Of a stretch of DNA of 64,000 bases, positions 39,042 to 53,097 are shown piece by piece; the stretch's first letter is position 1; each line of letters opens with the position of its first letter. The notes under the pieces are model-generated. The model ran no database searches, was not told where the DNA came from, and was given only the letters and a program-made list of their open reading frames with translations. Location: the NCBI RefSeq assembly GCF_003945595.2, contig NW_024104509.1:1860001-1924000 (forward strand), read 5' to 3'. A program made the translations under genes and the position numbers. Source of the stretch: Pipra filicauda. Taxonomy: Eukaryota > Chordata > Aves > Passeriformes > Pipridae.

Positions 39042-42000
39042 GTTAGTAGCATTTGCATTTCTTAATCTTTCTTATGCATTCAACTTAGTAGGATGTGCTC
39101 AGTTTAACCTTATATACGATGGAAGCCACTGTAAATCAGTGCTTAAAATGTTTGTTCTGACCGAGTTCTGATTTTATACATATTAGCAATTGATGTTCAG
39201 TGATCCTTTTAACCTAAGTTAAAGCACCTAATTGTGTAAGAATGATACAATCTTTCCATATTTAATTTAGGGTGAGTGTTGTTTTTCTCCTGAAACAAAC
39301 TTTCAGCAGTGGTAAGTTTCTCAGAAAGTATAAATGAAGCAAAGAAGGAAAGGTTTCTACTATTATATTATTTTTCAGAAGAGTGAGAGCAAACTAAAAT
39401 GTCAGCATATTGCATCATGTTATGATCAGATTTAAATAATTATACCTAATAAGAATATGTGGAAAGGGATATGTGAAAATGAAACTAAAATAAAAATAAT
39501 TCTGCTTACGTGTTAACCTTAGAGATAATGAATCTGTTTTTCAGCTTAAACAAGTAGCTATTAATAAAGTCTACCAACACTAACTACTCAATATTACCAT
39601 AAACTTTTTGAAATAAAAATTCTTCTCCATATACATTTAGAAATATACAGATAAAGAAGGTTTGTATCCAGACTTGTGCTTCCAACTTCAAAAGACTCTT
39701 TTCTTGTTTTATACCATAATATTATATCATAAAACACAGATATCTCCTAGAATTTTCAAAAAAAGTGTTGGCAGAGAATATCGAAACTCTACTCTCTGAA
39801 ACGTTCAGGTAGAACAATTGATCAGAAAAGACCTCTTATCTTTGGAGACTCCTTTATCACTGTTCTTTTTTTCTTGATACTGTTGCAAGGGAAATAATAT
39901 TATTTTCTAGAGCCACTGCTTATTTTCTTTTCCAAAAGCAAGGTATTCAGCAATCATCTAAATTAATCCTTTTGAATTACATTCTATCCTATTTTTTTAA
40001 TGGCAAAAATCGAGTAGATTTCAATGCATATCTTTCTTGAATAAATCACACAGGATCCTACTTTGTAAATATTTAACAGACTAGGAAAGCTATGTAGTTC
40101 TGCCATGCCACGTGATAGCCCGCTACTGCTCTTCCTGTCTCAAAAAAAAAAAAAAGGTTTTTTACTATTTGATTTTTTAGTTTTCCAGAGAAAGTCAACT
40201 AATATGAGCAAAACACTGACTGATGTAACTGAATATTCAAGATATGAATTCCTGTAAAGATTTTTGTCCTTCTAAAATATTTCACTAGTAAAAATCTATT
40301 CTGTTAATATAAAAAGCAACCACAAGACAGCCAGCCAAGACAATTGAAAAGTCTGTAGTTTGTAGTGTGCAATCAAGGAGAGTGTCACATTCCAAATATT
40401 TCTTTTGCCTTTGCAATAAAGTTGTATATATATAATTTGTACCTGTGCAGAAATGCAACACACCCTTGTGGAGGTTTGATCTTTGCAATACTTTCCTTCT
40501 GTCTTCAAACACCATATAGGATGATCTGAAAGCCACAGCAGTCTACTGAGAGACAGAGATTTGGGATATTAGAAATGCTGGCCCATATCCAGCACTCATC
40601 TCACAATTTAATAAAGCTTTTCCACTCTTGCCTTCTCACCCATCCTGTTCCTCTCCTGTTAGAGAAGTCAGAACATAGGGGGTGGGTGACTGCTTACAAT
40701 GGAAAGAATGAGACAAGGGAATCACTAATTACTGCTGATGTATTACCCTTTCTGTCTGAAGCACGCAGGATCAGATCCTTCATTTCTGTACACTCTAATT
40801 TTTCTTCTCCTACCATAATATCAACAGCCATTGCATGAGAATCCGAAGAGAGGTCTTCAGAAGATGTTCAAGGACTTTCCTCTTTACTTAACACTGTTTT
40901 ATTTTCTATGAGAGAGATCATTTGAGGCCTTTCACAGAATTCATTTAACTAAGTATTTCCATATGAATCTGGATTTATAGGTAGGTATAGCTACATTTCA
41001 GATTAATCCTTTTTCATATGTAACATGTATACTAGTATAACACTTAACACTCCAGGGAATTTCACTTTCAATCATCAAATGGAAGTATTTTAAACACTAA
41101 AATTGGCTTGGATTTTGAACCACAAAGTGATCTTGAATTGGTTTCATATCTGAATCTCCTTTAAAGATATGCCCGTGAACTGAATAAGTTTTGGTAGCTA
41201 GCTAAAACTATGCTAGTAAATATTTTACTTAGTCAACATTGAAGAATTAGACAATAGTTGTGTGACAAATACTTTCTGTCATGATGCTTTCACATACCCT
41301 AAGCCCTGTGGTACTCCTTTAATCAGAGAAACTCAGATTAGTTAATTATTAGGTTGTCAAATTACATGAGGGGGAGAAAATGGCTGAACATTCTCCCACT
41401 AATCTGCATGTGGAATATCAGAAAGCATGGAAGGTTAAGCCACTCTAAATAAAGAAAATCATAGCTGAGCATCAATACGTTGCATCACTAACTTCAAAAC
41501 AAAGATGAGGCAGAAAAGCACAAAAATATAATTGGAATATCTGGGGAAAGGTAATCAGCTAGAAAGGTACTATAGAAACTCACTCTTTTTCAGATCAGCT
41601 TGCTTTGTAGACATAAAGCCCCTTACTGACAAATAAAAAAAATTACATAAGTATTGAATAGAAAGAGTGTGTTCTCTGATTATTAGCTCATTGCAGCAGT
41701 AAAATGTAATTCTTATATCAATAATAGCATACAATTTCAAGGGAAGGGAAAAAAGTTAGATGAAATATTAGCCAAACATAAGATTCTTGTAAGGAAAAAC
41801 CTGTGGTGGGAAAAAATAAGGTTTCGCAGCAGATATTCTATACTGACATATTTGCTCAAAGTTAAAACTTCATTCTTTAGTAGTTCCTTAAATAATATTG
41901 CATATTTTAATTTTATTGCTTAAAGCATACAGCAAGACTCCATGATGTATTTTGAGACTGGTACGTTAGAACTTACAGCACTTGAAATGTGCCTCCTCTT

Positions 42001-45000
42001 GGGCCGCAAATCTTTAAGGTCTAGATGTATCTCTAAAATTTACTGCCAAGTAAATGTTAGCGTATTACAGTACTCAAGAATATCTGAATGACTGCCATAA
42101 TCTCTAAGAGCAGGTGTACATGAGTGCCAGCAGTTATTCAGCACTGCGCATCATCTCACCTATCTCACCTGAGTGATGCTGAATTGACTTCAGCGTGGGT
42201 CCAAACTCAGCCCTGATGTCTCTTCACTGTTCCTGGCCTGTAATAAAATGCTGTTGGTGTAATTCCCTGGTTTATAGTCTGCACTAGAAAGCTTGTGACC
42301 AGTCAGTTGAGCAGCTGTTCAAATCTGTTGGTCCCTTTTATCTTCATGAAACAGTCAACGGGGCTCATTTGAAAAGTATTGAGAAGAAAAACTTTATTAC
42401 AGCAAGGGGCAGATTTATGGGAGGAAGAGGTTTTGCTTTTTCTTGTACGATAAGTTTGATATCTAAATAGAAGATAGCTTAGACATTTAATTTCATGTTT
42501 GCAAAGTTATCCTTAATAGCTAAGTTAGGAATACTCCACATTTTAATTGGTTCTATTTAATTTCTTGACTACACTTCTGTATTATTTTTAACAATAATAG
42601 TGAATTACATTAAAATTCTTCCCTAGAAAAGAATAAGTTTATAGACAGATGCTGATACAGGATCTTTGCTACAGCAGAAATTAAGTACTTTTTTCTTTAA
42701 GCTGCACTTTTAAGTCATTTTGCAGAAGCGCTGAAGCCTGAATCCCTGTACAGACTTTGTACAATACTGAAAAAACAAAAAGGGGATTCTTATTCTAAGG
42801 AAGATTCAGCAAAAAGTTATGTTTCATAAAGTGATGACACCTAATGCAAGGGCCCTAAAATTTATTTCAGCAGAGCTGTGGTGCGGTCCATCTGAAAAAA
42901 AGCTGTACAGAGTCAGCATGAGCTTCCCTCATGCAGCACAGACACAATTATGGCACTTCCCATCTAGCAGATACTTTTGTATTATGAACTGACAGTCCTT
43001 TCAAAATACTCCAGGACTGAATGAAACGAAACCACTGAGATGACAGAGAAAAAGATAAAGTTCAGGTCTTGTTTCCCCATTCTCTGCTCAGGTCATTTGA
43101 ATGATGAAATCAATTGTGTAAAAAGGATAGAAATACTGCAGTCTTGCAGGGAACTTCAACCCCAAATGGTGAATGGTGTTAGATCGTTTGAGCTGAAACC
43201 AATCGTTTCAGAGAAACAAGATTTTGCAGCACTCTGTCATTGTGAAATAAAGACAATCAGAGGGGTTTGACTGCCTGTTGATGGGCTCTATTTGAAACAC
43301 TAAGCTTTAGTAGTGTACAGTCTCATTTACAGGAAATGTGTCTTTCCAATTCTACTGCAAAGAAACCTGAAAGTCATTAATACTTTGAGTAGTTGAAATA
43401 AAAATACATCTTCTCTCCCAAAATTCCAGTGAAGTAACACTTACAAAATACCTGCAACGACGTTTCTAAATCCTTGCAAAACAAAATTGTACTCCTAAAC
43501 CTCATGGGCCATAGTCAGTCATCCCAGACAAAGCCCTGCACAGCACTTGCCACAGAAGGGTTGCATTTATGTTACTCTAGATGTCAGTGGAGTTCTGATT
43601 GACTGACAAAACACTGTAAACTATTGCAAGATGATCCCAAACATAATTTTTCTCAGTCAAGGTTGTTGTTAGAGGCTGCTGTCTGCAGGTACTTTGATGT
43701 TGCCTTGATTTAGAGATCCATATCCTTTTTGTTTGTAGCAAATACTCCACAGCATTTAATGAGCATGGCTGAATGCACATTTACATGTACATCTGCCTGC
43801 AATGTATTAATACATCTTACTTGTAGAGTTTTGACTTTTTCCTTCTCTTTTCTGTCTTTCATACCTGCATTTCCAAGGCTGCTATCTAGTTTATGAAAGA
43901 CATCTGGATAGTTTGATTTATACAGCCCTGTTACAATGTTGTATATATATTTAATATAGTGAAGTTATGTTTTAAACAGAAACGGTATTAGAAACATCAA
44001 TAAGAGATATATTCTAAACTAATACTACGGGCAATATTGGTTGGTGCAATAAATGTAGTATTTAAACAAACACTTAAAAAATTTCCAAAAATGGTATGTT
44101 TTGCTATTATTCCTTTCATGGACAGATATGAATTTAGCATACTGTAACATCATAGCAGTGTTATGTTAATATTTACCTTTTACTTTGTCTCTTTTCTTGG
44201 CAATATGTCTAGATGGGGGGGAGAAGGGGGTGTTGCACATTTAACCATTTAACTGCTGTCTTTCTCCTTTCACCACAGTCAGAATTTTGTGTGGATAATC
44301 TTATAACCAGCTTCATCACTTGTCTGAAATTTCCAGGGACTTTCCAGGGATTGATAGCTGGTCAGCAAAACCAGGAGTTTGCTGGTCAGTCCTGATGGTC
44401 AGACATAACAATGGCAGCCTATATAGGGTGCCCACATAGAGACAATCTGAAACATAAAGGAATATATTAAATTAAATATATTAAATGGCAAATTGTTGCC
44501 ATATTCATTTATTCAGATATAGTGTTTTATTGATCTTGATCATTATTCATAAAATATTCCCTAATTATTGACTACCACTCAGTCAGAGTAGGCAATTTGA
44601 ACACTATGCAAAAAAATCTATTTCCTGAAATCAGACACATTTTCATAACATATGTGGTTGTAGTGGAAGGGTTTAGTCCCCAGGTCTGTGTGACAGGAAG
44701 TATTTATCCTGTAGTTCTGGTGTCTTGACTTTGTCTGCCCCAAAGTACTTCCTGGTTTTCTGTTTCAATTTTCCTGCTACTCTAAGCAGCAATGCTAGGT
44801 CCTTTATCCTAATGGAGAGGAAACAGGAATCACATCTTTTCTGCTAGCTGGTGTCAATGGCTAAGCTCCAGTGACTAAAGGTGAGGCAAGACACCTTAAC
44901 CATAAAGAGAGGTACAGTTTGAGCTCAAAATACTTGGTACTGTCAGTCAGAGTCTGACATGGTCTCAATGATGAGTATGAGCAAGACCTTACATGCATGC

Positions 45001-48000
45001 CAGCAACACAGGGGCGTTGGGAGAGAGTGAGAAGGGAGAGCACCAGCCCACCAGCACCAGGAAGGTGGGCTCAAGAATTGGGAGGGCAGCCCAGTGTGGA
45101 AACCCCACTTTATCACTGATCCAGAGATCACAGAGATGGTCAGGTAGAGAAGGACAGGTAGTGTTAACATCAGACTGCATACCTTATCATGTTCACTTCA
45201 ACGAACAACCTACATAACAGTTCTTAACAACACAGTCTCCTCTTTTCAACAGCTGTGCATTTATCAGGTCTTCCCAAAAAACCTTTCCTTTCTTAGCCTG
45301 TTTTCAGGCTAACCTACAGCAAGAAAAAGTTAACCCCCTCCAACAATTTACTAACAGTGCCTCACACATGGCAGGCTCTAGAGTTGTACAGATCTCGTTC
45401 ATCCACATGTAAGACCTAGGTTCTATTTTGCATTTGTGAGCAGAGATAAGTACCTCAGATTTCACCCAGAAATCCTTACACATGTCCTAAGCACCCATGA
45501 CCATCTGGATGCAATTCTGTGCAGTGTGCTCTAGGATGCTCCTACCTGACCTGAGATGTTAGACCATATGGTTCCACTGTGGTTCCTTCCAGCCTTATTC
45601 ATTCTGTGATTCTGTGATTCATTCAATTGACTGCAGAGAGGGTTTTTCAGTCTCAACTTGAATTTCAGAAAACTATGCTGTTGGTTTTGCTTATTTGGGG
45701 CTTTTGATTTGGTTTGGTTTAGTCTTGGTTGGGATTTTATTTTCTTTGGCAGGAGAGAGTGAAGAAAAATCAAAGTAAACCTAAATACAACAGTGCTCTC
45801 CAAGATACTTCTAATTTAAGGTATTATACTCACTAAACCCAAGGATTGGGTCTACTTCTGTCAGGCTGTGTAACAAGAAGGTCCTCCATCCTTACCAACC
45901 CTGTGAGCACAGGAAACCCAGGTAGTTCTAGGTAGGTCATTTAGGGATGTAACTCCCATGCACATCACAGATTTCAGTTTGAGAAGGGAAGGACCCCTTT
46001 GTAACAGCATATTTTTATGATATGAAACAAAGGAAAAACATAATGTAGAGAAAGTTTGCCTCTTCAAAAGAAGGCAATTTTAAAAGGCTGATCCCTGTTA
46101 TGCTAACATGTGATTACTTATCTCTTCAGAATAATTTAGAAACGGCTATTCCAATTTTAATTCAGGTCTATCAATCAGGCAGCTCTCAGGTATGAAAGAT
46201 AGGTTTATTCACCAAAGCAGATGACAAACATTTATATATATGTTACTAATACTGTTACACTCTTTCTTCCCCTGCAGATATTTATAAACAATGAGTGGCA
46301 TGATTCGATCAGTGGTAAAAAATTTGCAGTCTTTAACCCTGCAAATGAAGAGAAAATCTGTGAGGTTGAAGAAGGTGACAAGGTAGAGTTTTCTTTCTTG
46401 CTCTTAATTCTAACTTTAAGTTTACTTCTTCATCTTAAAAGCAGTAAGGCAAGCAGCCATCTCTGTGATGTAACCACCTTAGGCATGTACCTACTTCATT
46501 CTGTACACTTCTTCTGCAAAATAATTCTTGTCTTTATTTTTTTTTTTATTAAGCCACAGTATTTTTTGTAAAGAGACAGTGAAAAAACTGATTTACCTTA
46601 GGATCTCGCTCACATAAGAAAAGTTCTAAAGAAATATTTTTTGCTGGGTTTTTCTTACTAATATTATAAATTCTTTTTCTTATCTGTGATCAGTGACATC
46701 TAAAAACTTAATTGGGAGTCTTTGTTATTTTTTCTTGCTCTTCCTTAGTCAGTAATGTAACCTGTTCATTACACATTTCTATAAAACTTTTTATTATAGA
46801 TAATATGAAGAGGGCAAGTATTTATAATTTCCCACACAGACTCTGTGAAGATGATTATTACCATCAGCATTTTTATGAATATGTCTTCTCAGTATTGCCC
46901 CTTCAAATATTTTATTTGGAAAAATATATCGGAACGTGGTCCTAAAAAACACTGAAGTTAAATGTGGCCTATGAAGTAGTCACTAATTCTACCAAAAACG
47001 ATCTACTTAAAACATGTTGAATCAATGAATTTAAGCAGAGGACTAAAAAACTTGTTGAAAACTGCCTACAAACATTTTTTGTATGTATTTATGAAATTCC
47101 CTAGTGGAAAATTACAGATAGATGCCATGTAATCAAAAATGTATTGAAAACCTAAGCGTTAAGATCTCTATTTTGTTATATTACGTGCTTTTCTCATGAA
47201 AAGGATTTAGCTAGTGCTACTATATAGTTTAAATGTAAGTTATCAAGTTGGGGGAAGGGTAGTTATTTAAATAGATCAGGCAATGTTGCTGAACAGTTTT
47301 AAAAGTGATGACCAATTTTTTCTATAAACTCTGAGAAAGCAAGTATGAGAAGTGAAGACTCTGTTTCCAGTTCAAAGATGACTGTAGCTGGAAATGAAAT
47401 TGTTTTTATAATTATTGATTTGGTTTATTTAATTTTTATTTATTTATTTATTCATTTATTTATTTATTTCATTTTTTACACTTTTCCCCTCAAGGTCAGT
47501 TTTTTACATCCAAAAACGAGAAAATTTTTTCACATTTCTCACAAAATGACGTTATTCAAGTAAAGAAATATGCATATCTAGAATGTTTTGTATACAAGCA
47601 TTTTTTAAGCTTAGCAGTAAAATATTCATTAAACACCTTTTTATCCAGGAGATACTGTAAAATTTATAAGCTGCTTATGCATGTTATAAGCTCATCAAAA
47701 ATTTATTGCCAATATAGTAAGCATGGGCTCTTTCAGAATACTTTAATTTACTGCACAAAGATTCAGTCTGAAATGAAATTCTCTTTTGAGAAATACATTC
47801 AGAATCATTCACTCATTAAATCTTAGTTACTCTGGTCCATAATTTCACCATGAATCTCCTAATAAACTTTGTCTCTAAGGCTGTCTAGCACATGAGCAAT
47901 AGTGACCACAAACTTCTAAGAAGGTCATAATGAAGACACATTTTAAAATTTTTAGAAAAACATGAGAAAGTATGTTTTTAATTATTTCATATATCTAACC

Positions 48001-51000
48001 AGGAGTTTTTTCAAAGGCCTTGCTTTTGTTTAGTCCCACTTACCTATATCTAGTGCTGAGACAGTGATATTTGATCATCCTCAAATTAAATTACTCATGA
48101 CTTGCAACTGTTCAGTTACCACACAAAATTTTTGTAGCTTTCTTTCCTTACCAGCACTCCAGCAACTCATTAAATAAAGAGATAATACTATTCGACAATC
48201 AGGTTTTCTTTCTCTTCAATAATTTTGTAAACTAATGTGTAATGACAACTGCTATTAACTAAATTGCCAAGTGAATTGTACAAATCTAGTAAATTACACA
48301 GCCATTATGAACCTAATATGTTAGAGCCTAGACTGCAAATAGGCATTTAATTTGTGCATAAAACAGGGTTGACAAAAGACTGTCCCATTCCTTGTAGTAG
48401 TATTTTTCAAGAAACAAGAGGAGATTACAAAGCACAGACATATATGTGGGTGACAACTGTTCCCTTTCAGTTTGATGGCTCTTTCAAACTACATTCCTAA
48501 TCCTAAAGGCCCCTAGCAATAATAAAACAGTTCAACAAATGGTCAGTGTACGTAAAGTAAATGTACATAAACTAAATGTAAAAAAGTCTAAACTGGCCCA
48601 GAAAAGAGTCTTTATACTCATAAGTGTAGATTTATGTACCTGAAATAAATTTCATACTCTTGAAGAACAATAATTTTTTTATTACTTTTCATTCATGGCC
48701 CTTTAAAACCTTTATCTTATTTCTCTTGGATTTAATTATTTCTGCACTTCTAGTAGAAAGAACACATGGTACTGTAGTTTTAATTTACATCATTTGTACT
48801 AGTATGACTTTTGTTTCCCCCTTGTCCTTTTCCAGTAAAGGCTAAGCCATAACCCCTCAGGTCATATTGCAAAGCTATAGAATATTTATGACAGGGTTCA
48901 GAGATAGTGATGATGTATTTGACAACATTCTGAAGATTCTGAAGAAAAACAATTCTTCTTAAACTGGTAGATTTCAGCTACCTGATGTAGGTGACTGGTC
49001 AGTACTATCCTATAGTAATGGCTATGCTATTTGTATAGTTCCTTACTACCTTTTCCTGAATTTCCTGGGAAAAAAAAAAAAAGGGAAGTTCTGTGGGCCT
49101 CCTGCTTAACAGGTCTGTGCTGAGCTTTCTAAGCCACTAACCCACCTCACTCACAGCTTTTAAAAATGTGTTCCTGGCTATCAACATCAGTTAAAGATTT
49201 AAGATCTGGTTCATGTTTAGAACTAATGATTTTGGTGTTAACTCAGTTGACTTTGCTGACTTAGTCAACCTTGATAGTGCTTTCCCTGGAGAAGAAAGCA
49301 CTGATTAGCAAACAGCAGCACAAAAAAGTTTGAAAGAAATCCTTCAAACATTGCACACAAATTTCTCAGGGAAATGTGACACACACAGAAACTTCTTTTT
49401 TTTTTTCTTTTTTTTTTTCCCTTGAAATTTGTTTTTCATTTCTAACAAAAAAAATCTAGAATAAATCTCCTTTTTATGTCATTGTTTTCCTGGGTAAAGT
49501 TTTACAAGAATTATGAAATATAGGAGAATTCCAAGTACTAAAACCCTCTCACAAGAGATTTTTAGGTTTTCTTTTTAAATCCTGGAACACCATTTGCACA
49601 GAATAGATACATATAATTCATCATAGATTTTCCTTCTACAGTGAAAGCCAAATGATAAATAACAAAATATGCTATAAAAACTATTAATGGACTGACAAAC
49701 TAGCTGACATATTCAAAGACAATGTTCAGATTTCAAAATATTTAAGCTTAGCATTTTAAACCGGGTGCTTTTTTAAATTTTCAAAATAATTTCAAACATA
49801 GATTTTTCTTAAATCTTCACAAAATAAATGTATTAATTTTTCTTCCTCAATAATAAATTTGTGTTCATTTTATGAAACATCCTAAAGCACAGATTTTTCT
49901 AACCTGGTCTTCACTACATCACAAAATAGTTTTAGATGATAAATAATTAAACATTTAACTTGCAGATTTGGGCATCTCTTTGTAAATAAAAGAGAATAAA
50001 TTGTATCATCAGTGTAATTTTTTGTTGTATGAAGAGGGCTTGAAAACATAAACTTTAAAAATAGAGTTCCTTAATATGGTTTTATTTTAGAAGCTTTGAG
50101 AACCGACCACCTGTTTCTCATACAATTTCACATTGCTGAGATAGCAACAGAAGTGTTTGAAAAAAAAAATAACCCATGCATTTAAAATTACTGTACCAAT
50201 TTTGATTAGATTGGTCTTGGTTTCTCTTATTTAAAATTTCAGTTAAATTTCAAGTTAAACTTCACATAAGTAACAGCCAAAAAGACTGATGACAGAATCA
50301 ATTACTGATTTAAAAAGTTTCTCTTTTTTCCCCACAGGAGGATATAGACAAGGCAGTTAAAGCAGCTAGAAAGGCTTTTGAGCTTGGGTCACCCTGGCGT
50401 ACAATGGATGCTTCGGAGCGAGGAAGGCTCTTGAATAAACTAGCTGACTTAGTTGAAAGAGATCGACTGATTTTAGCTGTGAGTATGATATATGAACAAA
50501 AAAAATGGGACAAAAGTCCTGATTTAAAGAAAGATACAAGGAAGTGTAATGTGCCTACCTTTTGGAAAGTCACGCTTTCTTAATATTTGTTTTTCATCTC
50601 TACAGCAAAATGACCACAGTAAGCTGCATTGTACTCTGACCTATTAACACCCCAAATCCAAAATGTACTTGAGTACTTGATCACTTTAAAGTGATACTTA
50701 AACTACCTACAATCACAGTAATTTGAATTGCTGATTCTTAAGGACATACTAACATAGATCACATGGTTAACATTTTTCTACACCAAAGTCAGAACAGAGG
50801 CCTAAACACAAATCAAAGCCTGAATCAAAGCCTAAACAAAAAGCCTGGCTCAGTGCTTATAGATGATACAAGTCAGAACTGGGAGAAATTTTGAATTTTG
50901 TGGCTATATATTTCATTAACTCCAGTTTGAAACTGGTAATAAGTGATAAAGCTTAATCAAAACCAAAGGCATCAATTAATTATTTAAAGGGAAGAAGAAC

Positions 51001-53052
51001 ATGAGGGGTAGGGAGTGATGTCCTGTCTTCACCAAGTACTATGTATTGGCTATTTTACTACACCTAACAGCAAACACTTAAGTTGTAACACCCCCACCTA
51101 CAGATAGTGAACTAAGTCAAGAAATAAAATGTAAAATAGGAATGCATCCCTCCCCTTGTTTTACGTCCCACATATGATGCTATTTAAGAACATTCTGAAA
51201 TTAAAATTTAGGCAGGATTATTGTTTGCACTGAAGATGAATACTGGTTTTCTGTCAATGGTGTAAAAAAATTTAAAGAGAAGAAGTATCATCACTCAGAC
51301 TGATCCAGCTACAGTTTGAAGTATTTAGCCATTAGCCATAAACCATACTGTTGATAAGCTCATAAAATTTAAACCTTCAAATACATAAAACTACAAAACA
51401 TCTATTGCCCATTATATGTCCTTACGACTGTACTATAGTTTCTCGGGAGAAATCTCGGGTGGCTGGAACTTACGTCTTTTACAATGTTAGATTTATTTGA
51501 GATAAGAGAGACAAAATTATAGCAGAGGTACATTTTTAATAGGAAAGTACATCCCCTTGTCAATTAAATATTGAATAAGCTGGCATTTTTTTCTTTATTG
51601 TAGCGCCTAAGGCATTATAAATTCAAAGAGGATGAAGATATAATAATTTTTTTTTCTACAGGAAAAAACATTGAGTTAGTTTTTGTTCCAATTTGCCATT
51701 TTCATAAAATGAAAGTATTGCTTTTCTCTGAGGTCCCTCCCTAGTTTCTAATTTACCGACTTTGTTTATATTTCTTACATCTTACTGACTTACTCATTTC
51801 CCCTTTTAGATAAGGTATGTTTGAATGAACTGCTTTCCAGACTTCATCAAAGTGAAGGGAGATTTTCTCCACTCACAGCTTATCCTACCTGCAAAACTAG
51901 TACTACGAATAACAAATAACCCTAGAGATCACTATATCTCTAGCCCTAGAGTGCACTAGAGATCAAAATAGATCCCAAAAGCTCATTGCAGAGGTATTGT
52001 CCTGTGTTCATGCATCTGACCAGGCTGAAATTACTCTGTTTTACTGTTTTGTTTAATGATAACATGTTTCAGAGGCTCAACAGCCCTGCAGGCAGGTGAA
52101 TGGAACAATAAGTCAAAGCAGGGGACTGAAAAAGCCACTGAGAATTGTGTTTCTTATGTTTCAGTCTTTTGTGAAGTTGAAAGCTAGAAGACTCATAAGT
52201 TTGAGGACAGGGAATAATTTTCTCCCATTTCCAAACAGAACAAAACAGCGCCAGACATATTGCCTGGAATGGCAAGGGCATAACTCATTTAATCAGTTCC
52301 TTGTTGCAGAAAACCATCAAAAATTACTGTCTTCTCTGTTTGTTCTGTTCTCTTCCCAAGTATGATATCTGAAAAGTGTCCAGTCAACTAAAACTGTAGA
52401 CTTCACTGGGGCACTATTGTTGAAAAACTGTTCTTAAAGGATCAGTCTGTAGATCCAACCTGAAATGCTAAAGAATCCCAACAAATTTAGAAAAGAAAAA
52501 TGTATTTCTAAGACCTGATTAGATTGTGAAACCATAGTCTGGGTTTTTGCTACTGAATGTTATAACAGGATTGTTAACAAAGCGGTCCTCTGTGTCTGTT
52601 ATGGAAAACCAGGGGGAAAAAATTAGGGGTGTCAAAAAGATGTTGACACTATTTAAGAACTGCATGTGGTCTTTAACTAGATGTCCCAATAATTAGGGGT
52701 ATGGAAATGGCAATAATCCAAACCACACTCCTTGGGTTTGGCTGAAAATCAACCCTATTTAGTGCTGGTGTTTCTGTGGGTGGAGCAGAACTGGCCCACT
52801 GGAGAGTTATAGACGTTGAATGAATATTTACTGATCATTATTGCAAAAGTTTATATCTGCCTGGCATGGAGAATCAGGTTTAGCTTCAAACAAGACCAGT
52901 TAGATCACTCATTTGGTAGTTAGCCAATAAAAGAGAGTCTCCTCTGTGTAAATATTTATTTTTCATAGTTATTTTTTCTGTTAGGAGTTCTAATTGACTC
53001 AGATGTTTCTTTTGCTCATCAAACACTCCAGGCATTAGGGTTATATGCCATG

Positions 53053-53097
<45 letters not shown>
